64,000 nt of DNA from Streptomyces sp. ITFR-16 (GTDB lineage Bacteria; Actinomycetota; Actinomycetes; Streptomycetales; Streptomycetaceae), in assembly GCF_031844705.1 (NCBI RefSeq), contig NZ_CP134609.1, positions 5,394,001-5,458,000 on the forward strand. The letters are read 5' to 3'. A program made the position numbers and the translations under genes. Below the pieces are notes generated by a model that saw only the letters and a program-made list of their open reading frames with translations, searched no databases and was not told the origin of the DNA. This document shows positions 16,762-24,944 of the stretch, in pieces. Each line of letters opens with the position of its first letter. The stretch's first letter is position 1.

Positions 16762-17823
16762 TTACTTCGCGATGTTCGGCGGCGGGATCGGGGTCGCGGC
16801 CAGCGACTGGGGCGAGGTGGCCGAGGCGTACGCCGAGGGGGCGGCCATCGCGGCCGTCGGGTCGGCGGCCGAGGGCTCGTCCGGCTGTCCCGTGCCGGCG
16901 ACCATGCGGATGCCCGCCTCGTCGAAGGCCTGCTTGATGCGCCAGCGCAGCTCGCGCTCCACGCCCAGGGCCTTGCCCGGCATGGTCTTCGCGGTCACCC
17001 GGACCGTCATCGACTCCAGCAGCACCGTGTCCAGGCCCAGGATCTCCACCGGCCCCCACAGGCGCTCGGTCCACGGGTCCTCCTTGGCCATCTGCTGGGC
17101 GGCCTCGGTGATCACCGCACGGATCTGGTCGAGGTCCTCGGAGGGCCGTACCTGCACGTCGACGCCGGCGGTGGACCAGCCCTGGCTGAGGTTGCCGATC
17201 CGCTTCACCTCGCCGTTGCGGACGTACCAGATCTCGCCGTTGTCGCCGCGCAGCTTGGTGACGCGCAGGCCGACCTCGATGACCTCGCCGGAGGCGACGC
17301 CCGCGTCGATCGTGTCGCCGACGCCGTACTGGTCCTCCAGGATCATGAAGACACCGGAGAGGAAGTCGGTGACGAGGTTGCGCGCGCCGAAACCGAGCGC
17401 GACGCCCGCGACACCGGCGGAGGCCAGCAGCGGGGCCAGATTGATCTGGAACGCGCCCAGGATCATCAGGGCGGCGGTGCCCAGGATCAGGAACGAGGCC
17501 ACCGAACGGAGTACGGAGCCGATCGCCTCCGAGCGCTGGCGGCGGCGCTCCGCGTTGACCAGCAGCCCGCCCAGCGCGGTGCCCTCCACCGCCTGGGCGC
17601 TGCGGTTCATGCGTTCTATGAGCTTGGTCAGGGCACGGCGGACCGCGATGCGCAACACGATCGCGATGGCGGCGATGAGCATGATCCGCAGACCGGTGTT
17701 CAGCCAGGTGGACCAGTTCTCCTCCACCCATCCCGCGGCGTTGCCGGCCTGCTTGGCGGCTTCGTCCAGCGAGCCGCCCGGCTCGGGTGACGGGGCTGCG
17801 GCCAACAGGGCGGACAGGGACAC
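16762..17823 (-). CDS. MscS-family mechanosensitive ion channel
   Basis: A 353-residue membrane protein. Helices lie at about residues 43-62, 110-130 and 135-155. The third, pore-lining helix has the Gly/Ala pattern GVAGVALGFGARNLVTDF, followed by the MscS beta domain (QYGVGDTIDAGVASGEV). The C-terminal 45 residues are a low-complexity Pro/Ala/Ser tail. Such channels open under membrane tension and release solutes on osmotic downshift. The GTG at 17823 has TGGAGG 7 bases upstream. It appears to be transcribed alone, with a strong terminator after it. Confidence 0.92.
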   Translation of the reverse strand: MSLSALLAAAPSPEPGGSLDEAAKQAGNAAGWVEENWSTWLNTGLRIMLIAAIAIVLRIAVRRALTKLIERMNRSAQAVEGTALGGLLVNAERRRQRSEAIGSVLRSVASFLILGTAALMILGAFQINLAPLLASAGVAGVALGFGARNLVTDFLSGVFMILEDQYGVGDTIDAGVASGEVIEVGLRVTKLRGDNGEIWYVRNGEVKRIGNLSQGWSTAGVDVQVRPSEDLDQIRAVITEAAQQMAKEDPWTERLWGPVEILGLDTVLLESMTVRVTAKTMPGKALGVERELRWRIKQAFDEAGIRMVAGTGQPDEPSAADPTAAMAAPSAYASATSPQSLAATPIPPPNIAK

Positions 17824-18191
17824 GGCGGGACCTCCAGATGGGCGAGCGCTGAAACAACCACACTAACGGGGCATCCGCAGTGCTCCGTTGCCGTGATCGA
17901 GGGGAGAGACACGGCTCACCCGGGGATATGGAACAGGTAAAGGAACAGACGGGATCCCGGCCGGACACGGCGGTGTGTGGCCGATCGCACATCGGACGCG
18001 GCCATGGACGGCGGGGCCCCGAAGCGCCTGTTCCGGCGGGCCCGCGCCACCCGGGGCGGCCGGGCCGGGAGAAAAATCCTTCCGGCCCGTTACCCGCACG
18101 TGGTGGCGCTTCGACCAGGGCTGAGGGGAGACTGAGATCGGATCGTCCCGGCGCGAGCCACGCGCCGCCGGCGTACAAGGAGGCATCAACC
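17824..18191. other. 368-base divergent intergenic region
   Basis: It lies between the divergent mscS and HNH genes and must hold both promoters. Short open frames here have no ribosome site or codon bias. An AT-enriched island (GAGAAAAATCC, about 18069-18079) and the HNH ribosome site (AAGGAGG) are the only distinct signals. I see no structured RNA that I can name. Confidence 0.5.
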
Positions 18192-18728
18192 GTGCCGCAT
18201 GTCCTGGTTCTCAATGCGTCGTACGAGCCGCTCGGCGTCGTACCGCTCCGCCGCGCGCTCGTCCTCGTCCTCGAGAACAAGGCCATCTGCCTCGAGGAGT
18301 CCGGCGCCTTCATGCACAGTGCCACCCGTGCCGTCCCGGCACCCAGCGTCGTCCGTCTGAAGCGGTTCGTCCGCGTCCCCTACCGGGGTCCCGTGCCGCT
18401 GACCCGCCGGGCGCTCTTCGCCCGGGACGGCGGGCGCTGCATGTACTGCGGGGCCGCCGCGACCAGCGTCGACCACGTCATCCCGCGCAGCCGGGGCGGG
18501 CAGCACGCGTGGGACAACGTGGTGGCAGCCTGCCGCCGCTGCAACCACGTCAAGGCCGACCGCCATCTGCCCGAGCTCGGCTGGCGGCTGCACCAGCAGC
18601 CCGCCCCGCCGACCGGCCTCGCCTGGCGGATCATCGGCACGGGGCACCGCGACCCGCGCTGGCTGCCGTACTTGCAACCGTTCGGCGCGGACGACGCGAT
18701 GGCCCGGATCGACGGCATCTCAGCCTGA
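18192..18728 (+). CDS. HNH endonuclease family protein
   Basis: A 178-residue protein. The N-terminal part (VLVLNASYEPLGVVPLRRAL) is the conserved leader of a widespread actinobacterial HNH family. The HNH core is CMYCGAAATSVDHVIPRSRG followed by NVVAACRRCNHVKADR: two CxxC zinc pairs, the catalytic DH and the Asn and later His/Lys of the motif. It is likely a metal-dependent nuclease of unknown cellular role, perhaps in DNA repair. The GTG start has AAGGAGG about 8 bases upstream. Its end converges on the GH84 gene, with a palindromic terminator between them. Confidence 0.9.
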   Translation: MPHVLVLNASYEPLGVVPLRRALVLVLENKAICLEESGAFMHSATRAVPAPSVVRLKRFVRVPYRGPVPLTRRALFARDGGRCMYCGAAATSVDHVIPRSRGGQHAWDNVVAACRRCNHVKADRHLPELGWRLHQQPAPPTGLAWRIIGTGHRDPRWLPYLQPFGADDAMARIDGISA

Positions 18729-18755
18729 GGACCCGGGCCTCCGTCGTCTCCGGGG

Positions 18756-18777
18756 CCGGCCGGGCGCGCCCGGCCGG
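18756..18777. terminator. Bidirectional terminator between HNH and GH84 genes
   Basis: A 22-base perfect palindrome: CCGGCCGGG, the 4-base loop CGCG, then CCCGGCCGG. It lies between two converging stop codons and directly abuts the GH84 stop. Confidence 0.75.
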
Positions 18778-21700
18778 TCAGTCGTCCTGCCCGGCCACGG
18801 CGAACGCCTGGACCGACCAGAGCGAGTAGCCGTACTCGGTGGCCCGTCCGTCGCCCTGGACCCGGATGAAGCGGGTGTCCTTGGCGTCCATCCGCACCGA
18901 CTCGTGCCCGCCCCGGCCGTCCCGGACGGTGGCGGCCGTGCGCCAGGTGCGGCCGTCGGCGGAGACCTGTATGCGGTAGCGGGAGGCGTACGCGTCCTGC
19001 CAGTCCAGCACCACCTGGCCGAGCCGGACCGGGGCGGGCAGCTCCGCCTGCCACCAGGCACCGTCCTCGGCCGGTGAGGACCAGCGGGTCGCGGGGTCGC
19101 CGTCCGACGCGGCCGACGCCGGGAAGTCCGCGGTCTCGTCGCCGGACGAGGAGGCGGTGGCCGTGCGCAGCAGATCGGGGCCCGCCGTGCGCGGACAGGC
19201 CCGGACGGTCAGGGTGGTCTCCTCGGCGCCGAAGGAGAACGGCACCTCGTACTCACCCGCGGGGGTGCCCGCGGGCACGGTGATCTCGACCGGCACCTCG
19301 GTGCCGGTTCCGCGCGGCACCGTCGTCTGCTTCGGCACCCGCACCTCGATGCCCTTGGGCGCCTTCGCCCTGAGCGCGCCGCGCACCTCGGCCGGGCGGC
19401 GGGCGGACAGCTTCGCCGCCACCTGCTGGGGACCGCCGCCGATCACCGCGTCCGTCGCCCGGCGGGCCAGGTCGAGCCGGGCGGCCGGCTCGTCGCCGAA
19501 CCACGGCACGAGCGAGCGCACCCGGGGGGCGGGCCCGGCGGACGGGGCGACCCCCGCCAGCGAGGGAATGACCAGGGCAGGTGACCCGGCGAGCGCCGGG
19601 GTGGCGGCCGGCCAGCTGATCCGGATCGCGTCGGCCCGCAGCCCCCGGCCCGGTGCCTGGGTCCAGCCGCTCTCCGAGAGCGGGCCGAGCAGCTGCCAGC
19701 CCTCGCCCGGCACGTGCGCCTGGACCGTGGCCACGGCCGCCGACCCGCCGCCGGGCAGGGTCGTCGCGGTGACGGCCTCCAGCGGGCGGGCCCGCTCCAG
19801 CCGCACCGTGTAGCTGCCGGGGGCCTCGGTCGCCGTGCCGCCGGCGCGGTCCGTGCCGGTCCAGGCGTCGGCCTCCTTGCGGGCCCGGTCCAGGAACGGG
19901 CCGAGCACGCCCTTGCCGACCGTCGCCCCGCCCGCCTTCACGGCGGCGCGCACCGGCTCCAGGGCCAGGGACGCCTGCCAGGCGGCCGCCCCGTCGCCGC
20001 GCGCCTGGGCCTGGAGCAGATCCACGGCCAGCTCGCCCGCCCTGCCGTAGCGGGACAACTGCTCGCTCCAGGGGCGCACTTCGTTGTCGAGCCGCCCGTC
20101 GGCCGGTCCGGCGAGCCGCTGCGGGGTCTCGCGCATCACGGTGAACGCGGCCCGCAGCCGCCGCGCCGCCGCGTCGCGCGCCGGGGCGTCGGCCGCCTTG
20201 CGGGTCTTCCAGAACGCATCGAGCAGCGGCCGCAGATACGCCGACTCGGTGCCGCCCAGCACCGAGCCCGCGCTGTTGCCCGCCAGGGCGCGCAGCGCCT
20301 CCCGGCTGCCGGCGTCACCGCCCGCGAGGTCGTCGATGGCCGCCTGCCAGGACTCCTGCGGCTGGTACCCCCGCGGGTTCCAGGCGAAGTCGGCGGCCGT
20401 GAACAGCGGGATCCGGGACGCGGACGGCTGCTCCATGGCATTGGCCAGCAGCGCCGCCGAGCCGATCGCCACCGCCGGGTCCCGGCCGGTGTACGGGCCG
20501 AGGAAGATCCGGTCCTGCGCATAGTCGTTGACCGGGTAGTTGTCCATGGTGACCAGCGGATGGCGGAACGTCTCGCGTGCCCCGGCCAGTTCACCGCCGG
20601 TGATGGTCTTCGGCACGACCCCGACGCCGGTCCAGGCGACCTGCACCCGCTCGTCCAGCTCCTCGGCGAGCGCCGTGCGGTACTCGGTCGCCCCGTCCTG
20701 GTAGAACTCCGTCGGCATCATCGACAGCGGCTCCGAGCCCGGATGGCGCTCCGCGAGGTGCCGGGCCACCGCGCTCACCACGCGGGCCTGCGCCCTGGCC
20801 GCCGCCTTCGGGCCGCTGCCGAAGGTGTCGGCGTCGGCCGAGCAGTGCCACTCGCTGTAGCTGACGTCCTGGAACTGCACCTGGAAGCCCCGCACGCCCA
20901 GCGCCCACATCGCGTCGATCTTCTTGGTGAGCGCCTTGAGATCGCGGTCGGAGGACAGGCACATGGACTGCCCCGGCGCCACGGCCCAGCCGAGCGTCAC
21001 ATGCTCCGCGCGCGCCCGCTGGGCCAGCGCGCGGAAGTCGGCCCGCCGCTCGGCGGGGTACGGGTCGCGCCAGCGGGCCTGCCGGTACGGGTCGTCGCCG
21101 GCCGCGTACAGATAGCGGTTCTGCTTGGTGCGCCCCAGGAAGCCGAGCTGGGCCAGCCGCTCCTCCTGCGTCCAGGGCTGCCCGTAGAAGCCCTCGGTCA
21201 TCCCGCGCACGGCGGTGGAGGGCCAGTCGCGGACGGTGACCCCGGCGACCCGGCCGCCCCGGATCAGCTGGCGCAGGGTCTGCACCCCGTGGAACAGCCC
21301 GTCGTCGCCGAGACCGTCCACGGCGACGGTGTCCCGGCCCGCGACCCGGCCGGCCGCGATGCGGTAGCCGCCCGAGGGGAGGTCCGCGCGCTCCGGCGCC
21401 TTCAGGGTGCGCAGCGCGTCCAGGGCGCCGTCGCCGCCGAGCCGGACGACGGGTCCTGCGCCGGGCAGCGCCTCGTGGACGGTCCGGACGCCCGCGTCGC
21501 GCAGGACCGTGCGCAGCGCGTCGACGGCATAGGGGTCGGCCCCGTCGCCCACGAGGAGCGTGACCTCGTCGGTGAGGGTGACCGCCGACCCGGCCGCCTC
21601 GATCTTCTGCGGCCGGGGCCACACCGGGGGCAGCGCGGTGCCGTCGGCACGGTCGGGGCTGGTCACAGCGGTGGTTCCGGGGTCCGCCGGGGCGGCGACG

Positions 21701-21783
21701 GCGGCCGGGGTGCCCGCGGAGAGCAGCCCGCCGAGCACGGCCACGGCGACGGCCGTCGCGTGCTTCCTGCGCCTGAGCGGCAT
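18778..21783 (-). CDS. Secreted GH84 beta-N-acetylglucosaminidase-like protein
   Basis: A 1001-residue exported protein with a Sec signal peptide (RRRKHATAVAVAVLGG, cleavage after AVAA). A GH20b-like N-terminal domain (about 60-180) precedes the GH84 catalytic barrel, marked by GMTEGFYGQPWTQEERLAQL and TKQNRYLYAAGDDPYRQARW. The expected catalytic Asp-Asp pair appears as FQVQFQDV: Gln305-Asp306, so the first aspartate is replaced. The C-terminus has an NPCBM-associated or Ig-like domain and an F5/8 type C sugar-binding domain that ends the protein. The start at 21783 has AGGGGAG 7 bases upstream. It may act on GlcNAc-containing glycans outside the cell, but activity is uncertain given the changed residue. 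Confidence 0.9.
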   Translation of the reverse strand: MPLRRRKHATAVAVAVLGGLLSAGTPAAVAAPADPGTTAVTSPDRADGTALPPVWPRPQKIEAAGSAVTLTDEVTLLVGDGADPYAVDALRTVLRDAGVRTVHEALPGAGPVVRLGGDGALDALRTLKAPERADLPSGGYRIAAGRVAGRDTVAVDGLGDDGLFHGVQTLRQLIRGGRVAGVTVRDWPSTAVRGMTEGFYGQPWTQEERLAQLGFLGRTKQNRYLYAAGDDPYRQARWRDPYPAERRADFRALAQRARAEHVTLGWAVAPGQSMCLSSDRDLKALTKKIDAMWALGVRGFQVQFQDVSYSEWHCSADADTFGSGPKAAARAQARVVSAVARHLAERHPGSEPLSMMPTEFYQDGATEYRTALAEELDERVQVAWTGVGVVPKTITGGELAGARETFRHPLVTMDNYPVNDYAQDRIFLGPYTGRDPAVAIGSAALLANAMEQPSASRIPLFTAADFAWNPRGYQPQESWQAAIDDLAGGDAGSREALRALAGNSAGSVLGGTESAYLRPLLDAFWKTRKAADAPARDAAARRLRAAFTVMRETPQRLAGPADGRLDNEVRPWSEQLSRYGRAGELAVDLLQAQARGDGAAAWQASLALEPVRAAVKAGGATVGKGVLGPFLDRARKEADAWTGTDRAGGTATEAPGSYTVRLERARPLEAVTATTLPGGGSAAVATVQAHVPGEGWQLLGPLSESGWTQAPGRGLRADAIRISWPAATPALAGSPALVIPSLAGVAPSAGPAPRVRSLVPWFGDEPAARLDLARRATDAVIGGGPQQVAAKLSARRPAEVRGALRAKAPKGIEVRVPKQTTVPRGTGTEVPVEITVPAGTPAGEYEVPFSFGAEETTLTVRACPRTAGPDLLRTATASSSGDETADFPASAASDGDPATRWSSPAEDGAWWQAELPAPVRLGQVVLDWQDAYASRYRIQVSADGRTWRTAATVRDGRGGHESVRMDAKDTRFIRVQGDGRATEYGYSLWSVQAFAVAGQDD

Positions 21784-22094
21784 GCCTGGACTCCCCTCGC
21801 TCCCACCGGTGGGCTCCGAGCCCACCACCCGCGCGCGAGGGTGTCAATGCGCGTGGTCGTTGTGGTGCAAATGCCCGGTGTGACGGGTGAGGTGACGGAG
21901 AGGTGAACGCCGTCGGACCACGCGAAAGACGGCGCCGAATGGCCGAAAACGGCGGACGTCTTGCGGACAACCGGGCCCCTGGGAACGGATTGTGACCCGG
22001 AGCACGTTGAACTCGTTGTCGTAACGCCTACGTCTGCGGCCGCGTCCGCTGGGTAGGCCTGCTGTGTCCTGTTCCCCACGGCCAGGAGGCCACC
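21784..22094. other. 311-base divergent intergenic region with PHO-box-like repeats
   Basis: It lies between the divergent GH84 gene and the small repeat ORF. At 21879-21908 the motifs TGTGAC, GGTGAC and GGTGAAC follow one another at 12- and 11-base spacing. Read toward the GH84 gene these are GTTCACC-type direct repeats, as in Streptomyces PhoP sites, but the match is loose. No DasR or MalR type operator was recognised. Confidence 0.35.
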
Positions 22095-22367
22095 ATGCCC
22101 GCTGCCGCGCAGCTTCTGCTCTCCGCCCTGTCCAAACAGGTCCCCGGCCCCGCCCCGCTGATCAGCGCGTCCCCCGCCACGGTCCCCGGCCCCGGCCCGC
22201 TCACCAGCGAAGCGCCGCTCGCCGACGCCATACCCCTGACCAGCGAGCCCCCGCTCGCCGACGCCACACCACTGACCAGCGAGCCTCCGCTCGCCGTCCT
22301 CGCCCCCCTGACCAGCGAGCCGGCCACCTCCGGCAGCGCGTGGGGCATGGAGTCCCCAGGAGTCTGA
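22095..22367 (+). CDS. Small Pro-rich protein with 12-residue repeats, upstream of malQ
   Basis: A 90-residue protein of unknown function. The ATG has a good ribosome site (CCAGGAGG, 4 bases away), and its TGA stop is followed directly by the malQ ATG with no gap. Residues 35-82 hold four tandem 12-residue units of the form PLTSEPPLADAT, the last one degenerate, and residues 21-32 (PLISASPATVPG) look like a fifth, more diverged unit. There are no cysteines, aromatic residues (apart from one Trp) or membrane segments; it should be disordered and acidic. The tight junction suggests that translating it controls malQ. The alternative is a fortuitous open frame, but the ribosome site and in-phase repeat argue for a gene. 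I do not recognise its family. Confidence 0.65.
   Translation: MPAAAQLLLSALSKQVPGPAPLISASPATVPGPGPLTSEAPLADAIPLTSEPPLADATPLTSEPPLAVLAPLTSEPATSGSAWGMESPGV
22197..22340 (+). repeat. Tandem 36-base repeat inside the small ORF
   Basis: Four consecutive 36-base units start at 22197, 22233, 22269 and 22305. Each begins with a form of CCNCTNACCAGCGA. The differences fall mostly at third codon positions in the first three units, which suggests selection on the encoded peptide. The fourth unit diverges after its first five codons. Confidence 0.85.
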
Positions 22368-24575
22368 ATGGGCTTGTCCCGGCTCGCCGCACTGCACGGC
22401 GTCGCCACCTCCTTCTCCCCGTCCGCAGAGGTCACGGTGCCGGTCCCCGACGGCACCGTCGTCGCGGTGCTCGGCGCGCTCGGTGTCGACGCCACCACGC
22501 CCGAAGCGGTACGGGAAGCGCTCGACGCCGCCGAGTCGGCCGCCCGCTCCCGGCTGCTGCCGCCCACGGTGGTGGTCTGGTCCGGTGAGCCGCTGCCCCC
22601 GGCCCTGACCGGACTGCCGCCCGGCACGGAGCTGACCCTCCACCCCGAGGAGCCCGCCGCCGCCCCGCCGCCGCGCATGCGGATCCCCGCCGGGTGTACG
22701 GATCCGGCCGTTTCCCCGGACGGTGCGCCGCCCGCCCCCGAAGGCGGGACGCCCGCCCCGGACGCCGTGTCCACGGCGGCGCCCGCGCCCGCCTGGTGGG
22801 CCGAACCGCCCCTCGGGGTGCACCGGCTGACCGCCCGCGCCCCCGGCCGCCCCGACAGCTCCTGCACGCTCGTCGTGGCCCCCGCCCGCGTCCCCCAGCC
22901 GCCCGGGCGCAGCCACGGCTTCCTCGTCCAGCTCTACTCCCTGCTCTCCGCCCGCTCCTGGGGCATGGGGGACCTCGGCGACCTGGCCGACCTCGCCTCC
23001 TGGTCCGGCCGCTGCCTCGGGGCCGGCTTCGTCCAGATCAATCCGCTGCACGCGGCGGTCCTCGGCGACCCCACCGACCCCTCGCCGTACCGCCCGTCCT
23101 CGCGGCGCTTCGCGGACCCCGTGCACCTGCGCATCGAGTCCGTCCCGGAGTACGGCCACGCGGCCGATCCGGCCGCCCTCGACGAACTGCGCCGCAGGGC
23201 GGCCGAGCTGAGCGACGCCGTGCTCACCAAGGGCGCGCTCATCGACCGCGACGCCGTCTGGGCGCTCAAGCGGCAGGCCCTGGACCACCTCGTCGCCGTC
23301 CCCCTCACCCCGGGCCGCCGCGCCGCCTACTGCGACTTCCTCGCCGAACAGGGCCAGGCCCTGGAGGACCACGCCCTGTGGTGCGCCCTCGCCGAGGTGT
23401 ACGGCTCCGACTGGCACACCTGGCCCGCGCCCCTGCGCGACCCCCGCTCCACGGCGACCGCCCGCGCCCGGACCGGACTGCTGGAGCGGGTCGACTTCCA
23501 CTGCCGGCTCGCCTGGCTGACCGACGGTCAGCTCGCCGCGGCCCAGCGGGCCGCCCGGGACGCCGGAATGGCCGTCGGCATCGTCCACGACCTGGCCGTC
23601 GGGGTGCATCCCGGCGGCGCCGACACCTGGGCCCAGCAGGACGCCTTCGCCCGCGGGATGTCCGTCGGCGCGCCCCCGGACGCCTTCAACGCGCGCGGCC
23701 AGGACTGGGGCCTGCCGCCCTGGCGCCCCGACGCCCTCGCCGCGTCCGGCTACGCCCCGTACCGAGGCCTGCTGCGCGGGCTCCTCGCCCACGCGGGCGC
23801 GCTGCGCATCGACCACGTCATGGGGCTCTTCCGGCTCTGGTGGGTGCCCGAGGGGCGGCCGCCCACCGAGGGCACCTATGTCACCCACGACGCCGAGGCG
23901 ATGCTCGCCGTCCTGGTCCTGGAGGCGCACCGGGCCGGCACCGTCGTCATAGGGGAGGACCTCGGCACCGTGGAGCCCGGCGTCCGCGAGGCCCTCGCCC
24001 GGCGCGGTGTCCTCGGCACCTCCGTGCTCTGGTTCGAGCGGGACTGGTCGGGCAACGGCCGCCCGCTCGCCCCCGAGGACTGGCGCGAGGACTGCCTCGC
24101 CACCGCCACCACCCACGACCTGCCCTCCACCGCGGCCCGGCTGACCGGCGACCATGTGACGCTGCGCCACCGCCTCGGGCTGCTCACCCGCTCCCTGGAC
24201 GAGGAGCGCACGGAGGACGGCGCCGACACGGCCGAGTGGCTCGCCCTGCTCACCAGGCTCGGCCTGCTCCCCGAGGGCGGCAACGACGAGGAGGCGGCCG
24301 TCCGCGCCGTCCACCGCTTCCTGCTGCGCACCCCTGCCCGGATGGCCGGGGTCTGGCTCCCCGACACCATCGGGGACCGCCGCCCGCAGAACCTCCCGGG
24401 TACCTGGGACCAGTACCCCAACTGGCGGCTGCCCATCGCCGACGCCGGCGGCCACCCCGTCACCCTGGAGGAACTAGCCGCCTCGCCCCGGCTGCACCGG
24501 CTGATGGACGTCCTCAGGCCCCGCCAGGATCCGCCCGGGACCCGTACGGCACCCCCGGGCGCGCGGCCCTCGTAG
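22368..24575 (+). CDS. malQ: 4-alpha-glucanotransferase (amylomaltase, GH77)
   Basis: A 735-residue cytosolic enzyme that moves alpha-1,4-glucan chains between maltodextrins. The N-terminal 160 residues are the extra domain usual in actinobacterial MalQ, with a Pro/Ala-rich linker. The GH77 barrel starts at ARSWGMGDLGDLADLASWSG. The catalytic residues are visible: the nucleophile in LRIDHVMGLFRLWW (Asp482), the acid/base in IGEDLGTVEP (Glu530) and the transition-state aspartate in TTHDLPSTAA. The ATG at 22368 directly follows the stop of the small repeat ORF, so no independent ribosome site is present and coupling is likely. No MalR-type operator was recognised upstream. Confidence 0.95.
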   Translation: MGLSRLAALHGVATSFSPSAEVTVPVPDGTVVAVLGALGVDATTPEAVREALDAAESAARSRLLPPTVVVWSGEPLPPALTGLPPGTELTLHPEEPAAAPPPRMRIPAGCTDPAVSPDGAPPAPEGGTPAPDAVSTAAPAPAWWAEPPLGVHRLTARAPGRPDSSCTLVVAPARVPQPPGRSHGFLVQLYSLLSARSWGMGDLGDLADLASWSGRCLGAGFVQINPLHAAVLGDPTDPSPYRPSSRRFADPVHLRIESVPEYGHAADPAALDELRRRAAELSDAVLTKGALIDRDAVWALKRQALDHLVAVPLTPGRRAAYCDFLAEQGQALEDHALWCALAEVYGSDWHTWPAPLRDPRSTATARARTGLLERVDFHCRLAWLTDGQLAAAQRAARDAGMAVGIVHDLAVGVHPGGADTWAQQDAFARGMSVGAPPDAFNARGQDWGLPPWRPDALAASGYAPYRGLLRGLLAHAGALRIDHVMGLFRLWWVPEGRPPTEGTYVTHDAEAMLAVLVLEAHRAGTVVIGEDLGTVEPGVREALARRGVLGTSVLWFERDWSGNGRPLAPEDWREDCLATATTHDLPSTAARLTGDHVTLRHRLGLLTRSLDEERTEDGADTAEWLALLTRLGLLPEGGNDEEAAVRAVHRFLLRTPARMAGVWLPDTIGDRRPQNLPGTWDQYPNWRLPIADAGGHPVTLEELAASPRLHRLMDVLRPRQDPPGTRTAPPGARPS

Positions 24576-24583
24576 GCGTTCGC

Positions 24584-24589
24584 TACGTT
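24584..24589 (+). promoter_or_regulatory. -10 box for a leaderless transcript
   Basis: TACGTT lies exactly 6 bases before the GTG of the small membrane protein, and no ribosome site is present between them. This is the classic actinobacterial TAnnnT spacing for a transcript that begins at the start codon. Confidence 0.6.
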
Positions 24590-24595
24590 TGCACC

Positions 24596-24826
24596 GTGGA
24601 CAAGAAGAACGCAATGCGCGCCGGCGCCGTCGCCGCCGGAACGACGCTGATGATGCTGCTGATGTCGTCCCCCGCGCTCGCTCTCACCCCCGACGACGGC
24701 GACGACCCGGGCTCCGGCCTGAGCGTGATCGACACGATCGGTCTGTTCGTCGTGGCGCCCATCGTCCTGTTCGCGGTCATCGCGGGCCTGGTCATGGTCC
24801 TCGACAAGTCCAAGAAGCAGGTCTAG
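24596..24826 (+). CDS. Small secreted or membrane protein, function unknown
   Basis: A 76-residue protein with two hydrophobic segments: residues 8-30 (a signal peptide or helix ending in SSPALA) and residues 48-70 (GLFVVAPIVLFAVIAGLVMV), followed by a basic cytoplasmic tail (DKSKKQV). If the first segment is cleaved after Ala30 the product is a 46-residue single-pass protein. The GTG is preceded by a -10 box and no Shine-Dalgarno sequence; an ATG six codons later is possible. A hairpin terminator follows, so it seems to be its own transcription unit. Its family is common in Streptomyces but I know of no function. Confidence 0.8.
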   Translation: MDKKNAMRAGAVAAGTTLMMLLMSSPALALTPDDGDDPGSGLSVIDTIGLFVVAPIVLFAVIAGLVMVLDKSKKQV

Positions 24827-24847
24827 TCCCACCCCGTACCTCCCGGG

Positions 24848-24880
24848 TGCGCCGCGCGGCAGCGAGTACCGCGCGGCGCA
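24848..24880 (+). terminator. Terminator after the small membrane protein
   Basis: TGCGCCGCGCGG pairs perfectly with CCGCGCGGCGCA around a 9-base loop, 22 bases after the stop codon. Confidence 0.7.
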
Positions 24881-24932
24881 TTCGCATGTCCGGAGGCGGG
24901 AGCGGTGCGGGGGAGCGGGCCCGGCGCCCCGG

Positions 24933-24938
24933 TAGGTT
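24933..24938 (+). promoter_or_regulatory. -10 box for leaderless lysR transcript
   Basis: TAGGTT stands exactly 6 bases before the ATG at 24945, with no ribosome site in between. Confidence 0.6.
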
Positions 24939-24944
24939 GCGGCC

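Noticed and set aside
21784..22094. DasR (dre) or MalR operator before GH84 or malQ
   Set aside because: No sequence close to the palindromes I recall for either regulator was found.
22095..22367. Small repeat ORF as a ribosomally made, modified peptide precursor (graspetide-like repeats)
   Set aside because: No ATP-grasp ligase, lanthipeptide synthase or exporter lies nearby; a malQ-linked role fits better.
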